Shown: in pieces, positions 34,148 through 44,512 of the stretch | How positions within the stretch are numbered: the first letter of the stretch is position 1 | Layout of the letters: each line of letters starts with the position of its first letter | Notes under the pieces: model-generated | Database searches by the model: none | What the model saw: the letters and a program-made list of their open reading frames with translations, nothing else | What the model was told of the DNA's origin: nothing | Program-made: the position numbers and the translations under genes | Source of the DNA: Trichopria drosophilae | Taxonomy: Eukaryota > Arthropoda > Insecta > Hymenoptera > Diapriidae | Direction of reading: 5' to 3' | NCBI GenBank assembly: GCA_030407085.1 | Contig: CM059586.1 | Location: forward strand, 30,181,501 to 30,245,500 | Length of the DNA: 64,000 nt

Positions 34148-34411
34148 CAGTAGTCCCCATCCTAAGTTATACTGTCGGTTCTTTCAAAATGGCGGGCGAT
34201 TCTCCAAAGTTATAGCCCCTCACTATCCCCACTCCCGTATCTTTGTTTATATCCATGCAATGGGTGCTTCTGTGTGCGAGTGTCGTGGCTCAGCAAAACA
34301 ATGTGGTGGGGGAAGGAGAGGAAGAAACTGGTATAACTTTGGAGAAGTCCAATCTATAACTTAGGATAGACATATAACTTTGGGTGGTTTAACTTAGGGT
34401 GGGGACTACTG
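34148..34411. mobile_element. Tigger/pogo-type MITE, 264 bp
   Basis: TA duplication; ends CAGTAGTCCCCATCCTAAGT and its near inverse, ACTTAGGGTGGGGACTACTG. The interior carries further TATAACTT/AAGTTATA words. Confidence 0.87.
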
Positions 34412-34413
34412 TA

Positions 34414-35640
34414 GTTCGATTGTAAAATCACCAGTAAAATTTCAGAAGAACCTCGAAGGTTTACATTTTGAGAAGGAATGCCCCTCATTGTTTATTCAAA
34501 AATCCTATGTAATTTTTTTTTGCTACTTGAAATAGGATCTTTAATGTACCGATAAAGTTTCACAAAACGTTTAATCATAATTTTTCATCACGAAAAAAAA
34601 CTGATAAAATCGACTTTTTCATTAGAAATTCAAACTTTATATTTTTCGTTTCGATTTTCTACAAGAGTCCCCTCGAAAGTAAAAATCGAGTTTTTTTTAA
34701 CCACCTTAATATATCAACATTCTTGAAACATTGAAATTAAAAAAAAATCGACCAAACCGTAAAATTTCGTTAATAATCTATTCGTACTTTTTTTTTCATT
34801 AAAAAAATAGTAATTTTCGATACAAGGGCGTCAAAGATTTTTAGACGAATATGAGGGTTGGTACGAAAAACATTTTCTCACATGCGTCGAACAATATTTT
34901 ATGTTGCAAGTGTGTGTAAAATGCGTGAAAAAGATGTTAAATATCATTTTACGCACATTGTAACATAAATGTTTTTATGTACGTGATCATTTTTATCACG
35001 TAAACAATATTTGGGCACACGTGTGTATGTGTAAGTTCTTTACGCATACGCACTTGTATCAAAAAATACTACATATTTTTTTACTGCGTGGGCAAAATGC
35101 TATTTTTCACACTTTTCACATTTTCCTCTCCCATTTTCGAAAACACTTTTGACCACTTGTATCGAAAACTATTATTTAGACGTTTGGTGATTTTCTACAA
35201 GAATCCACTCGAAAGTAAAAATCGATTTTTTCAACCATAAATAAATATATTTTTACACTTTTAAATTAATATAGTTTTACACCCTAATAAATATATCACA
35301 CTGAAATAGGAAAATATGTCGAGAAACCGAATTTAACCGAAATAAATGTTACAAAGCAAGATTGAGTCCTATGACTATATTTTTTGTTCTGTGCTACAAT
35401 GCACATGCGTTCCCTCTCTTTGTATTTTGACGGATCTCTGATAACTGCTGATAACCGCGATTACACTCACTATGTACATACAGAATTAGAAATCATTAAA
35501 ATAGAGGGGGGAAATCATAGCAGATATTTCAAGTCTAACTCCCACGTGCGGAGTATGTATTGTTCCAATTGTTAATTATTGTCGCGTGTGTACTTCGGTA
35601 GAACACCGAAACAAAGTTCGATTATGCCCGGTTTAAAAAA
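34414..35640. other. repeat-derived DNA upstream of the transporter gene
   Basis: AT-rich. 34870-35080 repeats TTTTACGCAC/GTGCGTAAAA-like words in both orientations and may be another word element. No supported ORF. The senju promoter should lie in the last few hundred bases, but no clear core motif is seen. Confidence 0.4.
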
Positions 35641-35691
35641 ACGTTAGTAAATACATTTCAATCCGATAACAGTGAAAAAAATTGGCTAAAG

Positions 35692-38600
35692 ATGGGAACG
35701 ACAAATTTTTCACAACTCTTTCCAGGAAGAGGAAGTTTTATCGTCTTTATTACTTACATGTCATTATTCGTCAATCAAGGTATTTTTTAGGTTAGGTTTC
35801 CCTTACATTCAAAATCTCTTCAAATGGAGCATACAAAAAATGATAAAAAATATGAATGTATTTGACATTTGATAATGTCTGCAATAAATGTAACAATGAA
35901 GACAAATCTTACATTGAATATTAGAAATAACCTTTATTATTAGTTTGTTCATATTTTTGAAATTGTATTTATTCTCTTATTCATTGAATTTTGGTGATCG
36001 AATGATAATATCCACCTCCGTTACTTAATGCCACTATTATTTAGTGCTACGTAACCAAAATAAGTTATTTTTATTTATTTTATTCACGTAGGTATTCTTG
36101 TTATTAAAATAATAGAAATAAATAACCTTTATTATTATTAGTTTCTTCATATTTTTTAAAAAACTTATTTATTCTCTTATTCATGGAATGTTTGTGATCG
36201 AATGACAATCCCAGTAAACGAAAAAAGATTGAAAAGTATTAAAAAGGGATCAATTGGGATTAAAATGAGACTACTTTTAATTAATTTTGTTCAAAACAGG
36301 GATTAGAGTGGTTTTGAATTCTCGTAAATTTCAAAGTAGGTATATAAATTGAAATTATTGAATCCCTGTGAATATTCCTTGCATAATCGTTGTAAAAATC
36401 AATCCCCTTGAATGCCATAACTGGGATTGAAAAACGTGTGTTTCAATCCCCGTGAATTCCACATCTGTCAGTATCGTTTAAATACCATTTCTGGAATTAA
36501 AAGTTCCTTTCTTGGATCCCCTTGAATACCATTTATTACCAATATTTGAAAGAATCCTATTTAATACAAGATATGGGATTTAAGATTATATTCTTTGAAT
36601 ACCATCAAATACTATCAATTACCAATCCCAGCAAACGAAAAAAGATTGGAAGGTATTAGAAGGGGATTAATGGAGATTAAAATTTGATTGTTTTTATCTC
36701 ATTTTGTTCAAAAAAGGTATTGGAATGATTTTTAATCTCAATAAAACCCCAATTATGAAAAGAATTTTGATTTATTGAATCCTCTCGAATGCCGTTCTAC
36801 AAACGGCCATCAAAATGAATTCCAGCGAATACAAGATTTGGAATTAAAAAATATCTCATTGAATCCCCTCAAATTCCTCCCATTAAAAAATACCATTCAA
36901 TACCAAATATGGCATAAAAGAATGTATTACTGAATCCCCTCGAAATCTATCAATTACCACTTCAAAATTAATTCCACTGTATTCCATATTTGGAATTCAA
37001 ACTCATTTTAATGAATTCCCTTGAATAGCCATGGCCCTAAATTAATTTTGAATTGCAGCCCAGAATTGCAAAAGATATATTATGGATCCTATTGAATACC
37101 AACGATTCCAAACATTAAAACTTATACCAAATTTGGAATTGTGATCAGCGAATACTGAATTTACTATTATGATAAAATTATTAAAACCATAAATAATGAT
37201 CATTGAATAGATGCACGAGTTCATAAAATTATATGTAAATTAACTTTTGTTTCATATAACAAAAATTTGAAACAACAAATTTTCGAGCGCGAAAAAAAGA
37301 TTAAAAAAATGTTTTATGTATTTATGTTATTTTATATACACGCAGAAAAAGATCAACTCTTTGTTTCGATTGTTTTTAAAGTAAATAATTCAGTGAAATT
37401 TCGCCGTGAATTGTGGTATTTAATGTATTTTAGCCTGCCCGAATACATTATTATATAAACACGTAGAAAAATTCTCTGCTTTCTGTTTCAACTATTCGTT
37501 ATTTTTTCATTATTTCACAACAGTGAGTGTGGCCGAGTGGTTGTGCTTCGAACTTGCTGTACAGAGGACCGTGGTTCGCTTCTTGGTGGAAGTGAATCTG
37601 CTTTTTTTTTTAATTTATTGATTTGAGATTATATGGGACTAAAAAAGATAGAATTGTTTTAATTTCAATACCAACAAAAAAGGGATTACAAATTTTGAAT
37701 CACTTTTAATCTTTTTTCGTTTACTGGGTTTATTATTATTAGTTTCTTCACATTTTTTAAAAAACTTGTATTTCTCTTATTCATTGCACTTTGGTGATCG
37801 AATGATAACCCTGCTTAAAAAAACGGATAGCAATGGAAGCATATGGATAGAAATGTTATCCGAAATTCAATCATTTCTATTCATTTCAATCCGTTTTTAT
37901 CCAATACACTTATATTTATCCGAAAATATCTGTAAAAAGCATTACAACTTAATCCAATTTTGCAAGAATCTATAAAAACCACTAAGTTCATCCATTTTCA
38001 TCCGACCTAACGGATACACATTCTTTCCACTTTCATCCGAAGACTCTGTCTTATCCGTTTCTGTCCACTAATCGTAAACAGATCCTAGTCAATCTAATCC
38101 ACTGCATCATCCGAAACTGCAATCTGCAATTCTATCCATTTGTATCCTATCGGTTGAATGCCAATCCTTTCCACTTTCATCCATAGACTCTATCTTATCC
38201 GGACGATAATGGATATAGTTGTCATCAAGAGATCGGAAAGAAACGGGTTACATTTAGTACGGACAATAAATGGAAAGAATTGGATAAAAATGAAACGGAT
38301 GGAACATGATAAACTTGTACATGGTAGATTTCGGATAAATAAGTACAGTAGGACCTCTCTTATTCTAATTAGTAAAGTTTTTCAAGATGGAGCCGACCTC
38401 TCTTATTTTAATTTTCCCCTTACCCCCCCTTACTTTGCTTGCGACCTTGTGATTCGTGGACAATATTTTTCGTTGACTTTTCGTGTGACAGTGGGAGAAG
38501 ACTTGTGGGGGAACGATTAGAATAAGAGAGGTCCTACTGTATTAATTTGGCATACTCATCATTTGCGGATGGAACCGGATTGGAACTTTTCGTAAATCAG

Positions 38601-41600
38601 TTGGATGTAAACGTATTGTTTCTCTATCCAATATTCCGATAAAGAATGATTAAAATAATACGTTTAAAAAACAGGACGCAAGTGGATTGACTTGCAATCC
38701 TATCCATTTCTATCCGTTTTTCTAAGCAGGGAATATCCACCTCCGTTACTTAATGCCACTATTATTTAGTGCTATGTAATGAAAATAAGTTATTTTTATT
38801 TATCTTATTCACAAAGGTATTCTTGTTATTAAAATAGTAGAAATAAATAATCTTTATTATTATTAGTTTCTTCACTTTTTTTAAAAAACTTGCATTTCTC
38901 TTATTCATGGAATTTTTGTGATTGAATGATAATATCCACCTCCGTTACTTAATGCCACTATTATTTAGTGCTACGAAATGAAAATAAGTTATTTTTATTT
39001 GTTTTATTTACATAGGTATTCTTGTTACATGGTCTCAAACAAATGGGAAATATAATTATAATACTGTAACGGTAGTATTAATGACAGAAGTATTAAAGTT
39101 GCTGGCTTCAGTAGCGCTGTATTATCAAGAGTAAGTTATACAATAAAAAGTTTATTATAAGCTATAAAACGGTTACATTTATATTAATTTGATATATTTT
39201 CTGTCAGAAATTCGATTAGTCAACTTTTTGCAGACATACTGAAACATAGAAAAGGTATTTTATTTTGTGATTGACATTTTAACATATTTGTTATTTACAT
39301 AATGTTTCTTTTACAGTATTAATGTTGTATATGATACCGTCGTGTTTATATTGTTTGTATAACAATCTATCCTTTGTTAATTTGGAAAACTTTGATCCTA
39401 CAACTTATTTTTTGTTGTTACAATTAAGAGTGGTTATAACAGGAATTATTTTCCAGGTATTTATTAAATACGTAAAAAACTAAACGATAAATTTACATTT
39501 TTAATTAAAACAATATCATAAAATCTTTGTAGGTTGTTTTTAAGAAGCAGTTATCCAATAAACAGTGGATATCTCTAATATTATTAACATTTGGATGTAT
39601 TGTAAAACATTTAAATCTAGATAACGGTAAAAGTATTTTATCCGAGAATTTCCTAAACATTCATTTCGTGTTTATTTTGATTCAGGTGAGTTAAGACTTT
39701 TATTAAATTAAAATACAAAAAATAAATATTGTTTTATTACTAAACATGAAGATTTAAGGCTGTAGATGAACCAATCATACCAATCAGATGGTATTTTTTT
39801 GCACTACTAATTTTTTAATTTTCTCTACCGTTTGCTTCTAAAGCCAGATTTTTCTCGAAAATTAAGAACAATCCAAAAAATAGTTTCGCATAAAATTTCA
39901 TCCTTTCCATCTTTACGAATTAAAATTTTTAAGTAAAATCATGTAAATTAATTTCTTCAACCGTTCATAGTTAAATAATTACATAAATTCAAAATTAATA
40001 TTCGGTAATCCGGTCTTTATACAATAGGCATTTTGTTCATATATTATCACCAGAGGGAAACTGAATCTATTAATTAAGTAGCATTAGATATCCTTAATAT
40101 ACAGACAGTTTAATCATAATTCAGTAGCAATAATATCTCATATTTGTTTGATTATTTTCATGCATTGTTATTTTTCACATACAGTGGTCGCCCTAGTTAC
40201 ACAATATACTATTACAGCGGCCCTCCCCTTATTTTAACTCCTATTATTTTAACTGCGTCCTTTATTTCACTTTTTTTCGTCCCTTATGTTAACTTCTGCC
40301 CCTCATGAGTTCCCCCACCATTCGCCATTTGAAAGTGTTCAAGAGTGCGGACTGCTGTTTGCGCTTGCGCATACAGGGGTAGAAGGACGCCACTAAACAG
40401 TAGTCCTTTCCTTATTCTAATTTTTTCTCTTCTATTCTAATATTTCCCCTCACGTGTTCTCCCCACCGCATTTACTACTTTCCTTAGAAGCACATATGAC
40501 ACATAACTGCGCATGCTCTGGAAAAGAGAAAGTGAGAGGAAAGCGAGACAGCAAACGTTTAGTGGGAGAGAGGAGAAAATTAGAATAATAGAAGAAGGTC
40601 GCCATCTTGCCTGACTGGACAAATTAGAATAGGAGAAGGACTACTGTATCTCCTTTCTTTGTTTTTATTCTCTCATACTGCCAGTAGTGGGGATGAAGGG
40701 AAGCGGTAAAATAAGGGAAGAAGCCGCTATTTTGCTTGACTCGAAAAGTTAAAATAAGGGGAGGGCCACTGTACAGTGCTCATCCTCACCACTGGCAATA
40801 TGAGAGAATAAAAATAGAGAGAGGAGATATAGTGGTGTCTTTCTTCACTTGTATGCGCAAGCGCAAACAGCAATCCGCACTCTTGAACACTTTGAAATGG
40901 CGAATGGTGGGGGAACTCACGAGGGGAAGAAGTTAACATAAGGGACGAAAGAAAGTTAAAATAAAGGACGCAGTTAAAATAATAGCAGTTAAAATAAGGG
41001 AAGGGCCACTGTATTATGTGGTTGTACATCCACAACCCATTGTTTATATTTACATTTTATTCTATTTACTTCTAATAGACCGGATTACCGAATATTAATT
41101 TTGAATTTATGTAATTAATTAAAATTTTCTCTGACATATTTGCAATTCTTCTAATGAATCCAGACGAGTTTCTGGCTTTAGAAGCAAACGTTAGAGAAAA
41201 TTTAAAAAATTAGTAGTGCAAAAAAATACCATCGATTGGTTCATCTACAGCCTTAAATCTTCATATTTAGCAATAATTACTACGAAGTGATCCAAAATAC
41301 TTTAACTATATTGTTTTATATTTTTGCAGACAGTGTCGTCTTGTCTCGCAGGAGTCTACAACGAATACTTGCTCAAAGGGGAAGGAGCAAATATTAATAT
41401 ATTTTTACAAAATTCCTTCATGTATATAGATAGCATAGTTTGTAACATTGGAGCACTCATGCTATTGGGTAAACTAGGATCGATACAAAATGTCGGTTCA
41501 TTGTTTACCGAACCTAAGGTGCTATTGATAATGATCAATAACGCAGCGATCGGTATCGTCACAAGTTTTTTCCTGAAAAATTTGAACTCGATATTGAAGA

Positions 41601-41812
41601 CTTTCGCCAGTGCCTTAGAACTTATGTTTACAGCAATTTTGTGCTGGATACTTTTCAATATTCCTATTCATTTAAACACGGTTCTTGCTATCAGTATAGT
41701 TAGTACTGCAGTGATCTTATACTCTCAAAATCCTGTGGATAATACTCAGAAAACTGAAGCTGACGACGAAGAGAAACAAAAGTTTTTATCGAAAAACGTA
41801 CTCCAAGTGTGA
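35692..41812 (+). CDS. senju: nucleotide-sugar transporter, UDP-galactose transporter senju-like (SLC35A), six exons
   Basis: Exons 35692-35779, 39016-39130, 39208-39254, 39317-39456, 39533-39685 and 41330-41812 join through GT-AG introns into 341 codons plus stop, a normal length for this family. The protein begins MGTTNFSQLFPGR and has FIVFITYMSLFVNQ, GILVTWSQ, NYNTVTVVLMTEVLKLLAS, and in exon 4 LLLQLRVVITGIIFQ. The last exon has SCLAGVYNEYLLKGEG, FFLKNLNSILKTFASALELM and a hydrophobic final helix. These are hallmarks of Golgi multi-pass NST/SLC35A antiporters that import UDP-sugar in exchange for UMP. The name senju rests on my recollection of the N-terminal pattern; other SLC35A members are possible. 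Intron 1 (3.2 kb) and intron 5 (1.6 kb) are swollen by transposons. The frame is intact throughout. Confidence 0.87.
35930..36125 (+). repeat. duplicated intron-1/exon-2 boundary unit u1 (decoy splice acceptor)
   Basis: A ~195-bp unit running from CTTTATTATTAGTTT through ATCCACCTCCGTTACTTAAT to a perfect acceptor-like TTATTCACGTAG/GTATTCTTGTTA. The last bases copy the first 12 bases of true exon 2 (39016). It lacks the rest of the exon. Confidence 0.85.
36126..36209 (+). repeat. unit u2, truncated at W3
   Basis: The first ~84 bp of the same unit, ending at GATCGAATGACAAT where W3 starts; the second half is absent. Confidence 0.8.
36210..37728. mobile_element. word-array element W3 (CCCAGTAAACG...CGTTTACTGGG)
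   Basis: Ends CCCAGTAAACGAAAAAAGAT and the inverse, ATCTTTTTTCGTTTACTGGG, the same outer 11 bp as W2. The body repeats words like GGGATTAAAA and GAATCCCCT-GAA throughout, and a second internal copy of the left end occurs at 36629 (CAGCAAACGAAAAAAGATTG), suggesting nesting or a partial duplication. Flanks are AT and TT, so no duplication survives, and they come from different parts of the intronic repeat unit. A tRNA-like piece lies near the right end. Confidence 0.75.
37522..37590 (+). pseudogene. tRNA-like fragment inside W3
   Basis: TGGCCGAGTGG (37530) is a perfect box A, and GGTTCGCTTCT (37573) a near box B 32 bp later, like the Ser/Leu-type 'GTGGCCGAGTGGTT' start. The cloverleaf is not complete, so this is a tRNA pseudogene or tRNA-derived SINE head. 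Confidence 0.5.
37729..37808 (+). repeat. unit u3, left half (interrupted by W4)
   Basis: Matches the first half of u1/u4 up to GATCGAATGATAA. The right half continues at 38732. Confidence 0.85.
37809..38731. mobile_element. word-array element W4 (CCCTGCTTA...TAAGCAGGG)
   Basis: Ends CCCTGCTTAAAAAAACGGAT and the inverse, ATCCGTTTTTCTAAGCAGGG; AA duplicated at 37807-37808 and 38732-38733. Intact sister units (36011, 38926) read GATAATATCC, so the empty site is preserved. The body repeats ATGGATAGAAATG/TATCCGTTTC/TTATCCG words in both orientations. A Tigger-type MITE (38346-38539) is nested in it. Confidence 0.8.
38346..38539. mobile_element. Tigger/pogo-type MITE, 194 bp, nested in W4
   Basis: TA duplication; ends CAGTAGGACCTCTCTTATTC and its inverse. 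It is nearly identical over its length to 42738-42971. Confidence 0.88.
38732..38855 (+). repeat. unit u3, right half with decoy splice acceptor
   Basis: Reads ATATCCACCTCCGTTACTTA and ends TTATTCACAAAG/GTATTCTTGTTA. Here the acceptor AG is preceded by A, weaker than in u1. It is followed by the same ATTAAAATA-TAGAAATAAATAA tail as u1. Confidence 0.85.
38856..39030 (+). repeat. unit u4, containing the true exon-2 acceptor
   Basis: The same unit, but after GTATTCTTGTTA it continues ACATGGTCTCAAAC as real coding sequence. This marks it as the original and u1-u3 as copies cut just inside the exon. Confidence 0.85.
40215..41011. mobile_element. nested cluster of CAGTGGCCCT-ended Tigger-type MITEs
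   Basis: A left end CAGCGGCCCTCCCCTTATTT at 40215 and two right ends, AAATAAGGGGAGGGCCACTG at 40771 and AAATAAGGGAAGGGCCACTG at 41011, each next to TA. The segment 40774-41011 repeats the 40280-40380 interior in inverse orientation. The order of insertions is not fully resolved. Confidence 0.65.
40398..40646. mobile_element. Tigger/pogo-type MITE, 249 bp, inside the cluster
   Basis: Ends CAGTAGTCCTTTCCTTATTC and its near inverse, AATAGGAGAAGGACTACTG. It is related to 14483-14720. Confidence 0.8.
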
Positions 41813-42257
41813 TGTGATAGTACATGATATTGACTGAGTAGAGTTTAGTCCCCACAGCTGTACATAATGTAATTTTAAAGCGGCGCTAGTTGCATAGGAC
41901 AGAAAGTGTTGAACTTATTAACTCGATAGTTATGTTATTTGTTCTTTGTTATTGCAGATGCGTTGCTACTTCTTATTTGCGTTTATTACCAACGATGAGA
42001 TTAGCTTTTTAAGATATTTGTCTATGTTTAAATTTGCATGTACATTTGTATATAATTTGATGCAAAAAACGACTGCATAGCGACATTTTTATATTGTAAA
42101 AACATTGTACGATTGAAAATATACTCATAGATAGAACTAAACAGTTATTAGTGGTGTCATGATTTTTTTAAAGAGTACAATGATCTGCATTTAATTATTA
42201 AGCCCGAGCAAAGATCTGTTAATCTACACGAAGCTCTGAGTATTTTGATTAGATAAA
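41813..42257. other. 3' region of the transporter gene, then intergenic
   Basis: Presumed 3' UTR; no canonical AATAAA was found close to the stop, so the polyadenylation site is unknown. Confidence 0.4.
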
Positions 42258-42294
42258 ATGGGTTCAAAGTACGAGTTCAAAGCAAGTCAATTTG
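42258..42294 (+). CDS. possible first coding exon of an unknown gene
   Basis: ATG in context ATAAAATGG, then 12 codons (MGSKYEFKASQF) plus one base, ending at a strong donor G/GTAAGTATTT. No stop precedes the donor. The next exon was not found in the remaining 21 kb, so either the intron is very long or this is chance. No family recognised. Confidence 0.25.
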
Positions 42295-42735
42295 GTAAGT
42301 ATTTTTGTTTATTTCAAGAGAGTATTTTTTTAAAATTTAGTATCGTTTAAATGTTTTCGTAAGAAGTACATAAAGGTGAGTTACAGGGAGTTGAGAATAG
42401 AAACGAATTTAATTTAAAAAAATCTTTTTGGTGTCGTAGATATACAACGCTGCGTTCACAGTCTAATAATTAAAAGAAAGCAAAATAATTCAGTTTTGTT
42501 GTTTGAGCTTAAGATTTTGGTTTTGGTATCATTTGAATTCTTAAAATGCGATTGGTTGGGTATTATAGTTTTAAAAGCTCCGTATTCAGTTTGCTCAAGA
42601 AATGAGAGAAAATTAGCAAAAAGAATTACATTTCTGATGCATAACAGTCAATATAGAATGAATTGGAGAACGTAAAGGAATGAATTGCTATATAACCCTA
42701 TCTTTGGAAGAAAATGATTGAGAATTATGTATGTA
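42295..42735. other. intergenic or intronic, no feature seen
   Basis: AT-rich, no ORF and no identifiable repeat ends. Confidence 0.35.
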
Positions 42736-42737
42736 TA

Positions 42738-42971
42738 GAGGTAGGACCTCTCTTATTCTAATTAGTAAAGTTTTTCAAGATGGCGCCGACCTCTCTTATT
42801 CTAATTTTCCCCTTACCCCCACTTACTTTGCTTGCGAGCTTCTGATTCGTGGACAATATTTTTCGTTGACTTTTCGTGTGATAGTGGGAGAAGACTTGTG
42901 GGGGAACGATTAGAATAAGAGAGGCTTGGCAATTAGAATAAGAGAGGTTCGAATAGAGTGAGGTCCTACCG
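42738..42971. mobile_element. Tigger/pogo-type MITE, ~234 bp
   Basis: Closely matches 38346-38539, with an extra AGGCTTGGCAATTAGAATAA partial duplication before its right end GAGGTCCTACCG-TA. The left tip is altered (GAGGTAGGACC instead of CAGTAGGACC). Confidence 0.78.
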
Positions 42972-43065
42972 TATATAGCGACAAAATTGATGTACTAATT
43001 TGAATATCAAGTTTCTAATACTTTTTCTTTCCTAGAATGAATAATACACAATATATTTATTACTA

Positions 43066-43171
43066 CCTTGCAAACACAAAAGTAACAGTTATGTAACAAC
43101 TGTGTAACATTTATGTAACAATGTAACCATTACGTAAATATTACATAACTGTTACTTTCCGTGTTTCAAGG
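43066..43171. mobile_element. ~106-bp GTTACATAA miniature element (copy 3)
   Basis: Ends CCTTGCAAACACAAAAGTAA and the near inverse, TTACTTTCCGTGTTTCAAGG; TA duplicated on both sides. Nearly identical to 18473-18579. Confidence 0.78.
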
Positions 43172-43245
43172 TAGTCCCCATTAGGATTTCTCGACAGATG
43201 GCGTTCGTGGCAGTGAATAATTACGAATTACACACGTGAACATTT

Positions 43246-43549
43246 CAAAAAATACGAAAAATCTGGGTACGATATACGATGTAGTACGAAATAAGTCTGT
43301 TTCTGTCCCGCTCTTTCAGTTACGAAAACGGTACGAATACGCGATACATAAACGCACATAACCTCAAAGAAGCGATTACATTATGTACTTTGGATTATCC
43401 AATGTTTTGAATTCAAAACTCTAAAACAGAACATTTCTTCGAGAATTATGAAATACGGAAAACAATATTTATTTCTTCGATTAAATTGACAGAATTTAAA
43501 GATATTCTAAGCAGCAACAAATCAATTTTTGGAGTGTGCTAAATAACGG
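43246..43549. repeat. dispersed repeat, copy B (unoccupied W1 site)
   Basis: Realigns with 296-524 and then directly with 6877-6920: ATTAAATTGACAGAATTTAA is continuous here, whereas W1 interrupts it in copy A. It continues after the MITE at 44458 (ATAAGATCGAAT-AATTCAATTCT) as in copy A at 12034. Confidence 0.82.
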
Positions 43550-43551
43550 TA

Positions 43552-44455
43552 CAGTAGAACTCCTCTTATTTCAACTGCCTCTCTTATTTGAATTGTCCAA
43601 CCCCTCTTATTTGCATCGTTTCCCCTCTGGCCTTCCCCCACCACCTCTCGAACATCTCGATACAGTTTACAGTGTTTACACCATCAAAGTTGTACAGTGT
43701 AAATACCGTTTAACCTAAATTTGCAAACATATGTACAGTCGGTAGACTGATATGTAATGAAATTTCAAATTAATTTAAAATTTTGCATTAAACTCATGAT
43801 TTACATCATACAAATTATTCGAGAAGCTGCTAATTTCGTAAAATAAAAGAGCACATTTGAAGGTTAGGATGTTATCAATTTTTAATGATATGTATTTCAA
43901 GACCTCCACAAAAATTGAAAAGTCTTTTATTTGCAAAATAACAAACAAATCCAATATCAGCAGCTTAGTACTGAATTTGAAGTGATTTGAAGCTTTCATT
44001 AATCATATTTGATAATTTGGGTTAAATATTGTCTCCTATATTCATTTAGGTCTTAATCATAGTGTATTTGTTTGGGAAACAAAATTTATTGATACATAAT
44101 TATATGTAATAAAGTGCATAATGTAAATTTAAAATGTCTATTTCTACACTCGAATGCATAAATGACCGCATACATAAATGCGAAAGGTTGCAGTCTTGAT
44201 TTATCACATAAAGGCACGAGTTGTGATCTCGTTACTTTTTTATCCAAATTTAAAATTCTCTACACATTTTTCACATAAATTATATAATTCAACTCTAAAA
44301 TATATACGATGTCTAACAAAAATAAAAAGATATCAGATATTATCATTCACTATTAAAGCGTTAAGTAGAGTAAGGGGGTAAGGGGAAATTTCAAATAAGA
44401 GGGGTCGAGGCCATCTTGAAAACCATGACCAGTTGAAATAAGAGGGGTTCTACTG
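43552..44455. mobile_element. Tigger/pogo-type element, 904 bp, inserted in copy B
   Basis: TA duplication; ends CAGTAGAACTCCTCTTATTT and its near inverse, AAATAAGAGGGGTTCTACTG. It is longer than the other MITEs because ~650 bp of AT-rich filler (43700-44360) lie between the two GC-richer end blocks. No transposase remnant recognised. Confidence 0.8.
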
Positions 44456-44512
44456 TATATCGTATAAGATCGAATGAATTCAATTCTGGTAATACATATA
44501 TTACGAACTTAA

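Larger units (their letters stand above)
39737..41275. mobile_element. 1.5-kb palindromic element in intron 5 of the transporter
   Basis: Long inverted repeats: TTAAGGCTGTAGATGAACCA at 39754 returns inverted at 41237-41256, and the pairing runs past AAGCCAGATTT/GAAACTCGTC-CTTTAGAAGC on the inside. TTAA lies at 39754 and 41253, but similarity continues outside it (CTAAACATGAAGAT / ATCTTCATATTTAG), so the true termini are nearer 39737 and 41275. Several MITEs are nested inside. Confidence 0.65.

Noticed and set aside
38158..38520. 120-codon frame
   Set aside because: It spans W4 words and a nested MITE; the second half is repeated at 42731 inside the sister MITE.
40437..41035. Frames of 61-102 codons in intron 5
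   Set aside because: They lie entirely within nested MITEs.
39754..41256. TTAA as target duplication of the intron-5 palindrome
   Set aside because: Inverted similarity continues outside the TTAA, so TTAA is part of the repeat and not its border.
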